Assembly: GCA_900768635.1 (NCBI GenBank)
Contig: CAAGDP010000073.1
Location: 1 to 17,016, forward strand
Source: Enterobacterales bacterium
Lineage (GTDB): Bacteria; Pseudomonadota; Gammaproteobacteria; Enterobacterales; Succinivibrionaceae
Length of the DNA: 17,016 nucleotides
Direction of reading: 5' to 3'
Below the pieces are notes generated by a model. The model saw only the letters and a program-made list of their open reading frames with translations, did not search any database and was not told where the DNA came from. Below, piece after piece: positions 8,276 to 14,847 of the stretch (its first letter is position 1; each line of letters begins with the position of its first letter). The translations under genes and the position numbers were made by a program.

Positions 8276-8869
8276 ATGCCAAGAATTTTTAGATATATGG
8301 GATATAATTTTTACATTACCAGAAGGTCAAATATCAGACAACTTTCCCTGAAATTTGCCCGGGGAGAATTTTATATCTCAGCCAATACCGACACCTGTTT
8401 ATTCCAGATACAGAATTTTCTGGATAAGAGTAAGGACTGGATCAAGGAAACACGCCGGGAATTTGACAAAGAAGTGCAGGGCAAAACTTATCATCCGCCT
8501 CTTACTCTGGAGGAACAGAAAGTTTTGTGCAACAGGACTCTTGAAATTATTAAGAAGAGACTGCCTTACTGGAGTGAGAAAGTAGGGATCGGGCCGGATA
8601 GGGTGTCTGTTGGTGTTATGAAAACCCGATGGGGATCGGCCCGGTCATCCAGGGGAATTACTTTTAACGCTTTGCTGTGTAAGCTTCCCTTCGAGCTTAT
8701 TGATGCAGTAATTGTACATGAGCTCTGCCATTTGCTGATAATGGAACACTCTCCGGATTTTTATCGTCTTTGCTGCTCCATTCTCCCTGGTTATATGGAG
8801 CTTGATCAGCGTCTCGATGGTGACGAAGGCCGAAAAGTTGTGCGTCTGGCTACCGGTTATTATGAATAG
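8276..8869 (+). CDS. YgjP-type (DUF45) zinc metallopeptidase-fold protein
   Basis: This is a putative cytoplasmic zinc-dependent protease of the YgjP/DUF45 family, 197 residues against about 167 in E. coli YgjP. The family signature is clear: TRWGSARSSRGITFN (117-131), then VIVHELCHLLIMEHSPDFY (147-163). The zinc ligands are expected to be His148, His152 and His158, with Glu149 as general base. There is no signal peptide or membrane segment. The ATG at 8276 is preceded by AGGAA about 8 nt upstream. The gene ends 14 nt before the convergent LprI-like gene. YgjP-like proteins are often linked with restriction-modification or DNA-processing genes, but nothing here supports a particular substrate. 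Family assignment is confident; function is unknown. Confidence 0.9.
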   Translation: MPRIFRYMGYNFYITRRSNIRQLSLKFARGEFYISANTDTCLFQIQNFLDKSKDWIKETRREFDKEVQGKTYHPPLTLEEQKVLCNRTLEIIKKRLPYWSEKVGIGPDRVSVGVMKTRWGSARSSRGITFNALLCKLPFELIDAVIVHELCHLLIMEHSPDFYRLCCSILPGYMELDQRLDGDEGRKVVRLATGYYE

Positions 8870-8883
8870 GATTGCTATTCATC

Positions 8884-9288
8884 TCACCAGCTTTTTTCCA
8901 GTAGTACCCGGGTGTGGCAAGCTCCTTTCTCACAGTGTTCCAGATGCTGGATAAGAAAATCTGTTCTTTCAATTGTCAGGTTGTAACTGCAGGTTACGTC
9001 AATATCATCGGTATCCGGGATAATACAGCGGGCGCTGCGATAACGCAACCAGGTGCTCTGCAGTTTCTTCAGTTCAGCAAATTCTTCCTTGGTAATATAC
9101 TTTTTCAGCTCATTATAGGTTCTCCCCATTTCCTGATCAGTGGATAAAAATGTTTTAACAGTGCAGTAGCCTCGATCATAGGGCTCGGAATATTTCATAC
9201 ACTGATCGATGGCTGCATGGCCGGATGATGCTCCTGTCAGCAGGACAGTGGCAGCGCAAAGGGAAGAAAAATATTTTTTTATGTTCAT
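8884..9288 (-). CDS. Secreted LprI/DUF1311-type small cysteine-rich protein
   Basis: The predicted protein has 134 residues with an N-terminal signal peptide (MNIKKYFSSLCAATVLLTGA, probable cleavage after SGHA near residue 25). The mature part carries six cysteines (30, 42, 88, 100, 119, 124), consistent with disulfides in the periplasm. The central segment DQEMGRTYNELKKYI...LKKLQSTWLRYRSARC (51-88) fits the LprI N-terminal/DUF1311 pattern (D-x-x-LN-x-x-Y ... W-x-x-x-R-x-x-x-C), with the usual LN replaced by MG. Mycobacterial LprI inhibits lysozyme, but most DUF1311 proteins are uncharacterised, so a lysozyme-inhibitor role is only a possibility. AGGAG lies about 7 nt before the ATG on the minus strand. 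It converges on the YgjP-like gene and appears to be a single transcription unit. Confidence 0.78.
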   Translation of the reverse strand: MNIKKYFSSLCAATVLLTGASSGHAAIDQCMKYSEPYDRGYCTVKTFLSTDQEMGRTYNELKKYITKEEFAELKKLQSTWLRYRSARCIIPDTDDIDVTCSYNLTIERTDFLIQHLEHCEKGACHTRVLLEKSW

Positions 9289-9545
9289 ATCAATGCTCCT
9301 TGAGATTGGTGAAGGGAGATCTTATTTCATTTGCAGGCATAACTGCTCAATTGCCCGGGTATTGAAAATATAATAATTCGGGAGATGTTTGTCAGCAAGT
9401 ACCGGTATCCTTGGGGAATTTATGTTAACTGCACCAAAAAAATTATTCTGCACATTCATAATACATGAATCTTCTTTTCAAGGTGCAACAGTACCGGTTC
9501 CGGCTGCAATTGTTCTGAAAGATTTTTTTCTTCATTACTATCCTG

Positions 9546-9582
9546 ATCAAAAATTTTTAAGATTTCAAAGAAAATTTTTGAT
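9546..9582. repeat. Perfect 12-bp inverted repeat upstream of the porin
   Basis: ATCAAAAATTTT (9546-9557) and AAAATTTTTGAT (9571-9582) are exact reverse complements separated by 13 nt. The two A/T blocks are centred 21 bp apart, or two helical turns. It may be a protein-binding site or simply curved DNA. It is too AT-rich and lacks the polarity expected of an ordinary terminator. Confidence 0.6.
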
Positions 9583-9698
9583 AAAATTCATTCAGATGAA
9601 TAATTATTACAATTTGATAACGTATTGATTATTAAGGAATAATGACCTGATTTTGCTACTGGTTACTATCCTTTGATAAAAAATTTTTCTTGGATAAA

Positions 9699-9761
9699 AA
9701 ATTTTTTACGTTTAATTTTAAATTTTTTACCCCTTTTACAAAATTTTTTACACGTTTTTTG
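9699..9761 (+). repeat. Three tandem 21-bp repeats with identical AAATTTTTTAC core
   Basis: Copies lie at 9699-9719, 9720-9740 and 9741-9761. Each begins with the identical 11-mer AAATTTTTTAC and continues with a T-rich half. The period is exactly 21 bp, placing the cores on the same DNA face. A related block with A6T5 precedes at 9678-9688. The array ends 32 bp before the -10 element of the porin. Direct repeats of a TTTTAC type near a porin promoter recall OmpR boxes, but the match to the OmpR consensus is only partial. Confidence 0.75.
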
Positions 9762-9769
9762 CAATACCA

Positions 9770-9799
9770 TATACAAACGGAAAATTTATTTGGTATAAT
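9770..9799 (+). promoter_or_regulatory. Porin promoter (extended -10)
   Basis: TATAAT at 9794-9799 is a perfect -10, with an upstream TG giving TGGTATAAT. A partial -35, TATACA (9770-9775), is 18 bp away. Transcription would start near 9805-9807, leaving a leader of about 115 nt. The repeat array upstream occupies roughly -45 to -107, where an activator could work. Confidence 0.68.
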
Positions 9800-9921
9800 A
9801 CATATGTGTAATCGGGGTATTTAATAATTTTTGTTCTGAGATACTAAACGAACTTCTTTCTCAGACTAATCTTTTACACGATTTTTACAAACGTAATACT
9901 ATTATTAGGAGATATATATAT

Positions 9922-10959
9922 ATGAAGAAATTTTTGCTTTCAGGTGTAGCCCTGCTGGTTCTCAGTGCTTCCGGTTTTGCAAATGCTGCAACTGTTTACA
10001 GTTCTGATAATGCATCTCTGGATATTATTGGTCGTGCCAAGGCTAATGTTAATAATAATCAGGCGAATGATGTACATCGTCTGTCCACAACTGCCCGTCT
10101 CGGTGTAAAGGGTAAGACTAAGGTTAATGACACTTTCTCTGTATTCGGCGGTGTTCTTTATGATTTGTCTGCTCAGGACAGCAAAGTGGAAGACCGCATC
10201 AAGATCCGTACTGCTTCCATCGGTTTTGATGCCAGCAAGTTTGGTTCTCTTTCTTTCGGCCGTTTTGAAAATGCTTACTACAAGACTACTGCTCCAACCG
10301 ACCTGTTAACTGATTATGGTAATACCGGTGTAACTTACTGGGGAATCAGTGACAATGACTACGGTGGACGTATGGACGGTCAGGCTCTTTATGAATTTTC
10401 CTATGAAGGATTTTCTCTGGCTCTTTCCTATAATTTCAAAGACTCCAGCAAGAATATCCAGAGCGGCTACAGCGGAACTTTAGGTTATGAATTTGATATC
10501 GCTGGTAATCCTCTGGGATTTTTAGCCGGTTATAACCGCATTAACGGTAATAATGAAGGTTATGATGCTCGAGGACTTTATCGAGGTGCAGGCAAGACTG
10601 AATTTGGTGCATCTGTATACTTCGGTTCCTATGGTGCCCCTGGTGTGTATGCTGCTTTAGTATATAACCACGGTGATTTGGAAAGAACCTATCGTACTGA
10701 CGGTGTGGAAGCAGCTCTGGCTTATACCACTCCTGGTGGCGATTGGACTTTCACCGGACTTTATGGCTATCTGAAGAATCAGGATCAGGAACGTAGCGGT
10801 AGTAAAGATAGCCGTTTCTCTTCTGCCTGGAGCGGTAATATTACCTGGAACCTCACCAGCAACTTCAACATCTATACAGAATATGAAAATCGTGCAGAAA
10901 GCATTCTGTCTCCAGATGCTGAAAATATTTTCACCCTTGGTTTAATTTATAACTTCTAA
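9922..10959 (+). CDS. OmpC/OmpF-like general outer-membrane porin
   Basis: This is a trimeric beta-barrel porin allowing diffusion of small hydrophilic solutes across the outer membrane. It has 345 residues. The signal peptide MKKFLLSGVALLVLS... ends at ANA (about residue 22). The mature protein has alternating hydrophobic/polar strands and glycine- and aromatic-rich turns, starting with the typical strand-1 pattern (SLDIIGRAKANVN). It ends in LGLIYNF, with the C-terminal phenylalanine needed for BAM recognition. A segment SFGRFENAYYKTTAPTDLLTDYGNTGV lies where the constriction loop L3 is expected. The ATG follows AGGAG (9907-9911). A single-gene unit is suggested by its own promoter and a strong terminator. 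The codon pattern (GGT, CGT, AAC) suits high expression. Substrate preference cannot be told. Confidence 0.92.
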   Translation: MKKFLLSGVALLVLSASGFANAATVYSSDNASLDIIGRAKANVNNNQANDVHRLSTTARLGVKGKTKVNDTFSVFGGVLYDLSAQDSKVEDRIKIRTASIGFDASKFGSLSFGRFENAYYKTTAPTDLLTDYGNTGVTYWGISDNDYGGRMDGQALYEFSYEGFSLALSYNFKDSSKNIQSGYSGTLGYEFDIAGNPLGFLAGYNRINGNNEGYDARGLYRGAGKTEFGASVYFGSYGAPGVYAALVYNHGDLERTYRTDGVEAALAYTTPGGDWTFTGLYGYLKNQDQERSGSKDSRFSSAWSGNITWNLTSNFNIYTEYENRAESILSPDAENIFTLGLIYNF

Positions 10960-11380
10960 TGGGCAGTCTGTCTTAATGCTCAGGTGTTAATTATAAAAAG
11001 GATCGGCTTGCCGATCCTTTTGTGATCTTGCTGTTCTGAAATATTCCTGAATATCTAGATCCTGAAAAGGGATCAGTATATTTTTCGTATTTTGAACTTT
11101 ACCGGTAATTTCCATTTTTCCGGATAAAAGCGACCTCCGGTTCTGTTACCGGTTCCGGTATTTTTGTATAAATATTTTTAAGGGAAAAATTTTTGCCTCT
11201 TAATTAGCATTGTTATCTTTTTCTGTTCCGGTAGCACGGCGCTGAAAATCTAAATAAAAACGATCCTCACCTCGGTTGAAAATTGTCAGAGGAAAAGAGG
11301 ATAAGTATTTGAATCACCGTATAATAATCAGTATGATCTAATAAAGGATTTTATTTTTTTTCTCGTTTAGTGAGGTTTTT
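10960..11380. other. Gene-free region between porin and mechanosensitive channel
   Basis: Apart from the porin terminator, a second imperfect hairpin lies at about 11051-11081 (a GATCC/GGATC core followed by TTTTT) and may be a backup terminator. The middle (11099-11160) has several CCGGT/ACCGG blocks, including the palindrome TTACCGGTAA (11099-11108). Candidate promoter elements for the next gene are TTGAAA (11276-11281) with GATAAG 18 bp later, or an isolated TATAAT (11320-11325) without a -35. No gene is seen. Confidence 0.6.
10996..11026 (+). terminator. Rho-independent terminator of the porin gene
   Basis: A perfect 12-bp stem, AAAAGGATCGGC (10996-11007) with GCCGATCCTTTT (11010-11021), has a GC-rich core and a T-rich end. 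The A-rich 5' flank makes it potentially bidirectional. It lies 37 nt after the porin stop. Confidence 0.92.
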
Positions 11381-12265
11381 ATGGCAGTAGAAGAAGTTGC
11401 CAAAGATGCTGCTGGAACTCCAGCTTCTCATTCTTTTATTTCCGGTCTTATAAATGATCCTATAGGATACTTTACCGCCCATCAGGATGCTATTCTGACT
11501 GTTTGCTGGAATGTGGTTTATGCCCTGGCAATTCTTGTTATCGGCTGGATTATTGCCGGTATTTTCTGCAGTGTTGCTACTAAAATTCTGACCAAGGCCA
11601 AGGTGGAAATTACTATTTCCCGCTTTGCCGGTCATCTAGTGAAATATGCAATTCTGGCATTTGTTATTACCGCAGCTCTGGGAAGACTAGGTATTGAAAC
11701 TGCATCTTTCATCGCAATTATCGGTGCCGCATCTTTTGCAGTTGGTATGGCACTTCAGGGCTCTCTGTCTAATTTTGCGGCCGGAGTTCTTCTGCTGTTT
11801 TTCCGTCCGATTAAGGCCGGTGAATATGTAACTGTAGGCGGTGTGGAAGGTACTGTGGAGGAAATTACCATTTTTACCACCACTTTGCTTACCACAGACA
11901 ACAAAATGATTGTGATCCCTAACAGTACGGTAAGTTCAGGAACCATTATCAATTTCTCTCGTCAGCCGAAACGTCGTGTGGATTTTGTTTTCCAGGTAGC
12001 TTACGGTTCAAACATTGATGTGGCTAAAAAAGCTCTTTCTGATATGTTTACTGCTGATGAACGGGTAATAAAGGAAGACGGAATTACTGTTGTTGTTTCC
12101 TCCTTGGGAAGTTCTTCAGTAAATATTTCCTGCAGAGTCTGGGTTAAAAGTGCCGATTACTGGGGAGTATTTTTTGACAGCAATGAAAAATCTCTCAAAG
12201 TTCTGGCTGATGCCGGTGTGGAAATTCCATTCAATACCATGACTGTGGTAACTAAAAACAGCTGA
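11381..12265 (+). CDS. mscS: Small-conductance mechanosensitive channel, MscS/YggB type
   Basis: This inner-membrane channel opens under membrane tension and releases solutes after osmotic downshock. Its 294 residues fit the short MscS class (E. coli 286). An N-terminal periplasmic segment precedes TM1 at about 39-62 and TM2 at about 84-103. The pore-lining TM3 with its Gly/Ala pattern (IIGAASFAVGMALQGSLSNFAAG) spans about 113-141. The beta domain follows (FRPIKAGEYVTVGGVEGTVEEITIFTT, then DNKMIVIPNS), then the cytoplasmic cage to the C-terminus. All family landmarks are present. The ATG at 11381 follows a GTGAGG sequence about 7 nt upstream. It is a single gene with its own terminator. Confidence 0.95.
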   Translation: MAVEEVAKDAAGTPASHSFISGLINDPIGYFTAHQDAILTVCWNVVYALAILVIGWIIAGIFCSVATKILTKAKVEITISRFAGHLVKYAILAFVITAALGRLGIETASFIAIIGAASFAVGMALQGSLSNFAAGVLLLFFRPIKAGEYVTVGGVEGTVEEITIFTTTLLTTDNKMIVIPNSTVSSGTIINFSRQPKRRVDFVFQVAYGSNIDVAKKALSDMFTADERVIKEDGITVVVSSLGSSSVNISCRVWVKSADYWGVFFDSNEKSLKVLADAGVEIPFNTMTVVTKNS

Positions 12266-12295
12266 TCTTAATTTATCAGGTTGATGCTGAAGAAG

Positions 12296-12324
12296 ACGGT
12301 GGAGGATAATCCGCCGTTTTTTTT
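12296..12324 (+). terminator. Rho-independent terminator of mscS
   Basis: ACGGTGGA (12296-12303), a 6-nt loop, TCCGCCGT (12310-12317) with one G-T pair, then a run of eight T (12317-12324). It lies 30 nt after the mscS stop. Confidence 0.9.
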
Positions 12325-12399
12325 ACCCGGATGTTTTTAGTGAAAAAAAAGAACAATGCCTAAAATATAACAGGAAATTATTAAGCTTAACTTTGGAGA

Positions 12400-12460
12400 A
12401 AATAAAAAATGCCCGTTCTTACTTTCTTTCATAATATAGAGTCAGATGAGAACGGGTATT
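12400..12460 (-). terminator. Likely terminator of maoP (minus strand)
   Basis: AATGCCCGTTCT (12408-12419) and AGAACGGGTATT (12449-12460) form a 12-bp inverted repeat with one mismatch (G-U in RNA) around a 29-nt loop. Read on the minus strand it is followed by a T-rich run (complement of 12401-12408). The long loop is unusual for an intrinsic terminator, but the position 30 nt after the maoP stop and the T run support it. Confidence 0.6.
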
Positions 12461-12489
12461 ATATTTATATGGCTTATTTATAAGGATGA

Positions 12490-12855
12490 TTACTCGTCTG
12501 TACCATCAGATGAGCTGTCATCCTGAGATACAGTCTGAGGTCCCAGGTGGTGAACTCTGGTAGGAACCATAACCCGCAGATATTTAGCCCAGCACTTGGT
12601 GTTAAAATCTTCTACCACATCCACATTAATAACATCGACGCCATCAGCAATTTGTTTTTTGATAAGAGCAATCTGAGAAACAAAAGTTTTCTCCGCTGCG
12701 TCCTTTGGTTTTCTGCTGCCGTTGTACAGCTCACTCATTGCCTGACCGCATTCTTCCAGAACAGAGGATTCTTTGATGGTAAAATAACCGCTGCGACGCA
12801 GTCCGCGAGGAAATTTAAGGTAGTTGTTAAAATGCTTTTCAGATTCAAAACTCAT
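12490..12855 (-). CDS. maoP: MaoP/YifE (DUF413), Ori macrodomain organisation protein homologue
   Basis: In E. coli, MaoP together with the cis site maoS constrains DNA mobility in the Ori macrodomain. The 121-residue product has the DUF413 signature: HFNNYLKFPRGLRRSGYFTI (8-27), followed by KESSVLEECGQAMSELYNGSRKP (28-50) and KYLRVMVPTRVHHL near 91-104. These segments match YifE ([26 protein letters not shown]... and KYMTRIKRPKRFHTL). The tail is acidic and serine-rich (SQDDSSSDGTDE), as in the E. coli protein. AAGGA about 9 nt before the ATG supports the start. The gene is transcribed alone. Whether it organises the chromosome here, or has a partner site nearby, cannot be read from the sequence. 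Confidence 0.88.
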   Translation of the reverse strand: MSFESEKHFNNYLKFPRGLRRSGYFTIKESSVLEECGQAMSELYNGSRKPKDAAEKTFVSQIALIKKQIADGVDVINVDVVEDFNTKCWAKYLRVMVPTRVHHLGPQTVSQDDSSSDGTDE

Positions 12856-13226
12856 GTGCTTTTATCCTTAATTATTTGTCATTCCTGAAAAAAATCTCTT
12901 TATTGTGAGCTAATTTTTAAAGTTTCTCAGGTGTACTTTCACAGAGCATAATTCTAAACGCAAACAGATGCCTTATCAAGTTTAATCCATAAGTTTAATT
13001 TATAATTTTTGCCGGTGTTACTACCTCAAGCCAACCTCTTTCTGTATATTTTTCCCGGTGTTTAATTATTTTGCTTCCTTACCCGTAAGTCCTGCAGGAC
13101 AGGTGCTAATCAAGCCTGACACAGAATGTCTGCAATTCAAATCGGGAGAGACAACAGGAGAGGCAGATCTTTTAGATGTCTGAGAAAACCGGTAGCTTTC
13201 CGGTAATTGTTTGCAATTCCCGGTTA
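12856..13226. other. Gene-free region between maoP and nagA
   Basis: The part next to 12855 must carry the maoP promoter, but no clear -35/-10 pair is seen. A 9-bp direct repeat AAGTTTAAT occurs at 12978-12986 and 12991-12999 (13-bp period). A 70-codon minus-strand frame at 13066-13278 overlaps the nagA end and shows no gene-like features. A weak hairpin lies at 13189-13204. Confidence 0.6.
13185..13204 (-). terminator. Weak candidate terminator of nagA (minus strand)
   Basis: On the minus strand ACCGG (13204-13200), a 6-nt loop and CCGGT (13193-13189) are followed by TTTTC. The stem is only 5 bp. It sits about 25 nt after the nagA stop, which is the main support. Confidence 0.35.
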
Positions 13227-14399
13227 TTACGGCCCGGGTGTTAATTCCGGATTGGCAGTATAAACCAGCTCCCCGCAACAGTAGGTCATTACCGGATGCA
13301 GATCTGATCTGCAGAGGAAAAAATCTCCCCGGGCACCGGATCGCAAAGTACCATGATCTGCAAGATGGGCTGCTTTTGCCGGAATGGCACTGGCCATTAG
13401 TATGGCATCCTGTAAAGAAATATCCATTTCCTCATTAAGCAATCTGATACCCCTGTTCATGGTAAGAGAAGATCCTCCCAGTGTTCCCTGATGGTCGCTG
13501 CAATATCCTTCTGCACGCACCTGAAGTTTTTTCCCGCAGAAGAAAAATTCTGAAAAGTCAGGAGGTGCGCCGGCAGATGCTAGGGCGTCAGTTACCAGAA
13601 ACAGGTGATCTTTAAATAATTTATAAGCCATTTTAACCAGTGCCGGATGAACATGACATGCATCGGCAATAATGCCGGCAAAAAGATTAAGTTCCTGTGC
13701 AGCTACCATAATCCCCGGTTCACGGGCGTTTTTGATACAGGTCATGGCATTAAAAAGATGGGTGGTACAGGTAAAATACCGGGCCAGACTGTCCCGGGAT
13801 TGATCATAGCTCAGGTTACTATGTCCTGCGCTGAGTGGTATTCCGGCATTCTTAAGAGCAGTAAGCTGTTCTGATGTGAGACATTCCGGAGAGGCGGTAA
13901 TAAGACCGATTTCCTGACGGTACTCCAACAGGAGCTTAAGATCCTCCTCCGTCATGTTGCGAATAAATCTTTTATCATGGATCCCGGATTTTTCAGGACT
14001 GATAAAAGGTCCTTCAAGATGAATGCCGGGTATTGAGGAGGAGCCGTATAATTTATGATATTCCCGCATTTCTTGCAGAGCTGTGATCATAAGATCCCGG
14101 GAGCAGGTGACCAATGTGGGCATAAAGGTGGTGGTACCGGAGCGCAACTGGGTAAGGCGCATTTTTTCCAGAGTATCTATGCAGGGACTGTCATTATAGG
14201 TTACTCCTCCGCAACCGTTGATTTGTAAATCAATTAGACCGGGAAGAATCATTAAACCCTTAGCCGGGATTTTTTTATCTCCCGTAACTTCACCAGCCGG
14301 AGCAACTCCGGCGATAATGCCGTCCTGAAGAATAAGATCCTGATCCTGACGAAATTCTCCTTCCCAGAACAGTTTTCCATTCTCGAATACTGTCAGCAT
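13227..14399 (-). CDS. nagA: N-acetylglucosamine-6-phosphate deacetylase
   Basis: This enzyme hydrolyses GlcNAc-6-phosphate to glucosamine-6-phosphate and acetate in the cytoplasm, feeding amino sugars from chitin, host glycans or wall recycling into metabolism. The 390-residue product (E. coli 382) shows the amidohydrolase landmarks. PGLIDLQINGCGG carries Gln59 and Asn61, which in E. coli NagA replace the HxH of two-metal relatives. HLEGPFISP holds metal ligand Glu129. SAGHSNLS holds His193, THLFNAM holds His214, GIIADACHVHP is at 242-252, and LVTDA holds catalytic Asp271. The start is supported by GGGAG about 11 nt upstream on the minus strand. No nagB, nagE or nagC is adjacent, so it lies outside the common nag operon arrangement. 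Confidence 0.95.
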   Translation of the reverse strand: MLTVFENGKLFWEGEFRQDQDLILQDGIIAGVAPAGEVTGDKKIPAKGLMILPGLIDLQINGCGGVTYNDSPCIDTLEKMRLTQLRSGTTTFMPTLVTCSRDLMITALQEMREYHKLYGSSSIPGIHLEGPFISPEKSGIHDKRFIRNMTEEDLKLLLEYRQEIGLITASPECLTSEQLTALKNAGIPLSAGHSNLSYDQSRDSLARYFTCTTHLFNAMTCIKNAREPGIMVAAQELNLFAGIIADACHVHPALVKMAYKLFKDHLFLVTDALASAGAPPDFSEFFFCGKKLQVRAEGYCSDHQGTLGGSSLTMNRGIRLLNEEMDISLQDAILMASAIPAKAAHLADHGTLRSGARGDFFLCRSDLHPVMTYCCGELVYTANPELTPGP

Positions 14400-14847
14400 A
14401 ATTCAACAACTCCCGTATTGATACATATTATTTCTCTTAATGGGATTATATTATAGTAGTTCTTTGCCGGGGTGAATATTATAAGTCACTTGACGGTGTC
14501 TTTTGTTTTATCCGGTATTTAAGGAAAGAGCATCATTTCACATCCCTGACAGGTAAAGGTTGCCATATATAACAAAACTTATTAGGATTTTTTCAGAGAC
14601 CAATCAGGATTATGCAGATCCGGAGCAGAATTCCTGCAGGGCTACAGAAAGTTATATCGCTGATATTAGCTATGAACTGTTTTCAGGAGGATGAGGTGTT
14701 TTGGGCTTTAATATCCTTATTCCCGGATCTCTTTGCCTCCTGCGCATAATGTTTCTGCATTTTTCAGGTTCAGATAAGAACCGTTTTTTACCTGCACAGC
14801 AGTGGCTGTAATAGTAATCTGATGTTCTGGTTTATTGGGAAAAATAA
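14400..14847. other. Gene-free divergent region between nagA and the helicase gene
   Basis: Both flanking genes should start from here. On the minus strand TATAAT boxes occur at 14450-14455 and 14479-14484 for nagA, but no good -35 is seen for either. On the plus strand TTGACG (14491-14496) is a fair -35 without a well-placed -10. A 60-codon minus-strand frame (14717-14899) overlaps the helicase start and has no recognised homology. No other structure is evident. Confidence 0.55.

Larger units (their letters stand above)
9289..9921. other. 633-base AT-rich intergenic and regulatory region upstream of the porin
   Basis: No credible gene is seen; a 79-codon frame at 9389-9628 has no recognisable features. 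The minus-strand part next to 9288 presumably holds the LprI-like promoter. From 9546 onward the stretch is rich in A-tract/T-tract blocks: an inverted repeat (9546-9582), a 14-bp direct repeat GATAAAAAATTTTT (9675-9688 and 9693-9706) and three 21-bp repeats (9699-9761). The porin promoter and a leader of about 115 nt follow. Confidence 0.7.

Noticed and set aside
9389..9628. 79-codon plus-strand reading frame between the LprI-like gene and the porin
   Set aside because: It has no family resemblance and no clear ribosome site, and it runs through the AT-rich repeat region. Treated as non-coding.
11099..11160. Cluster of CCGGT/ACCGG words, including the palindrome TTACCGGTAA
   Set aside because: The spacing is irregular and the same words are frequent in nearby coding DNA. 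There is no consistent operator arrangement.
13066..13278. 70-codon minus-strand frame past the nagA stop
   Set aside because: It overlaps the end of nagA in another frame, has a low-complexity composition and no homology signal.
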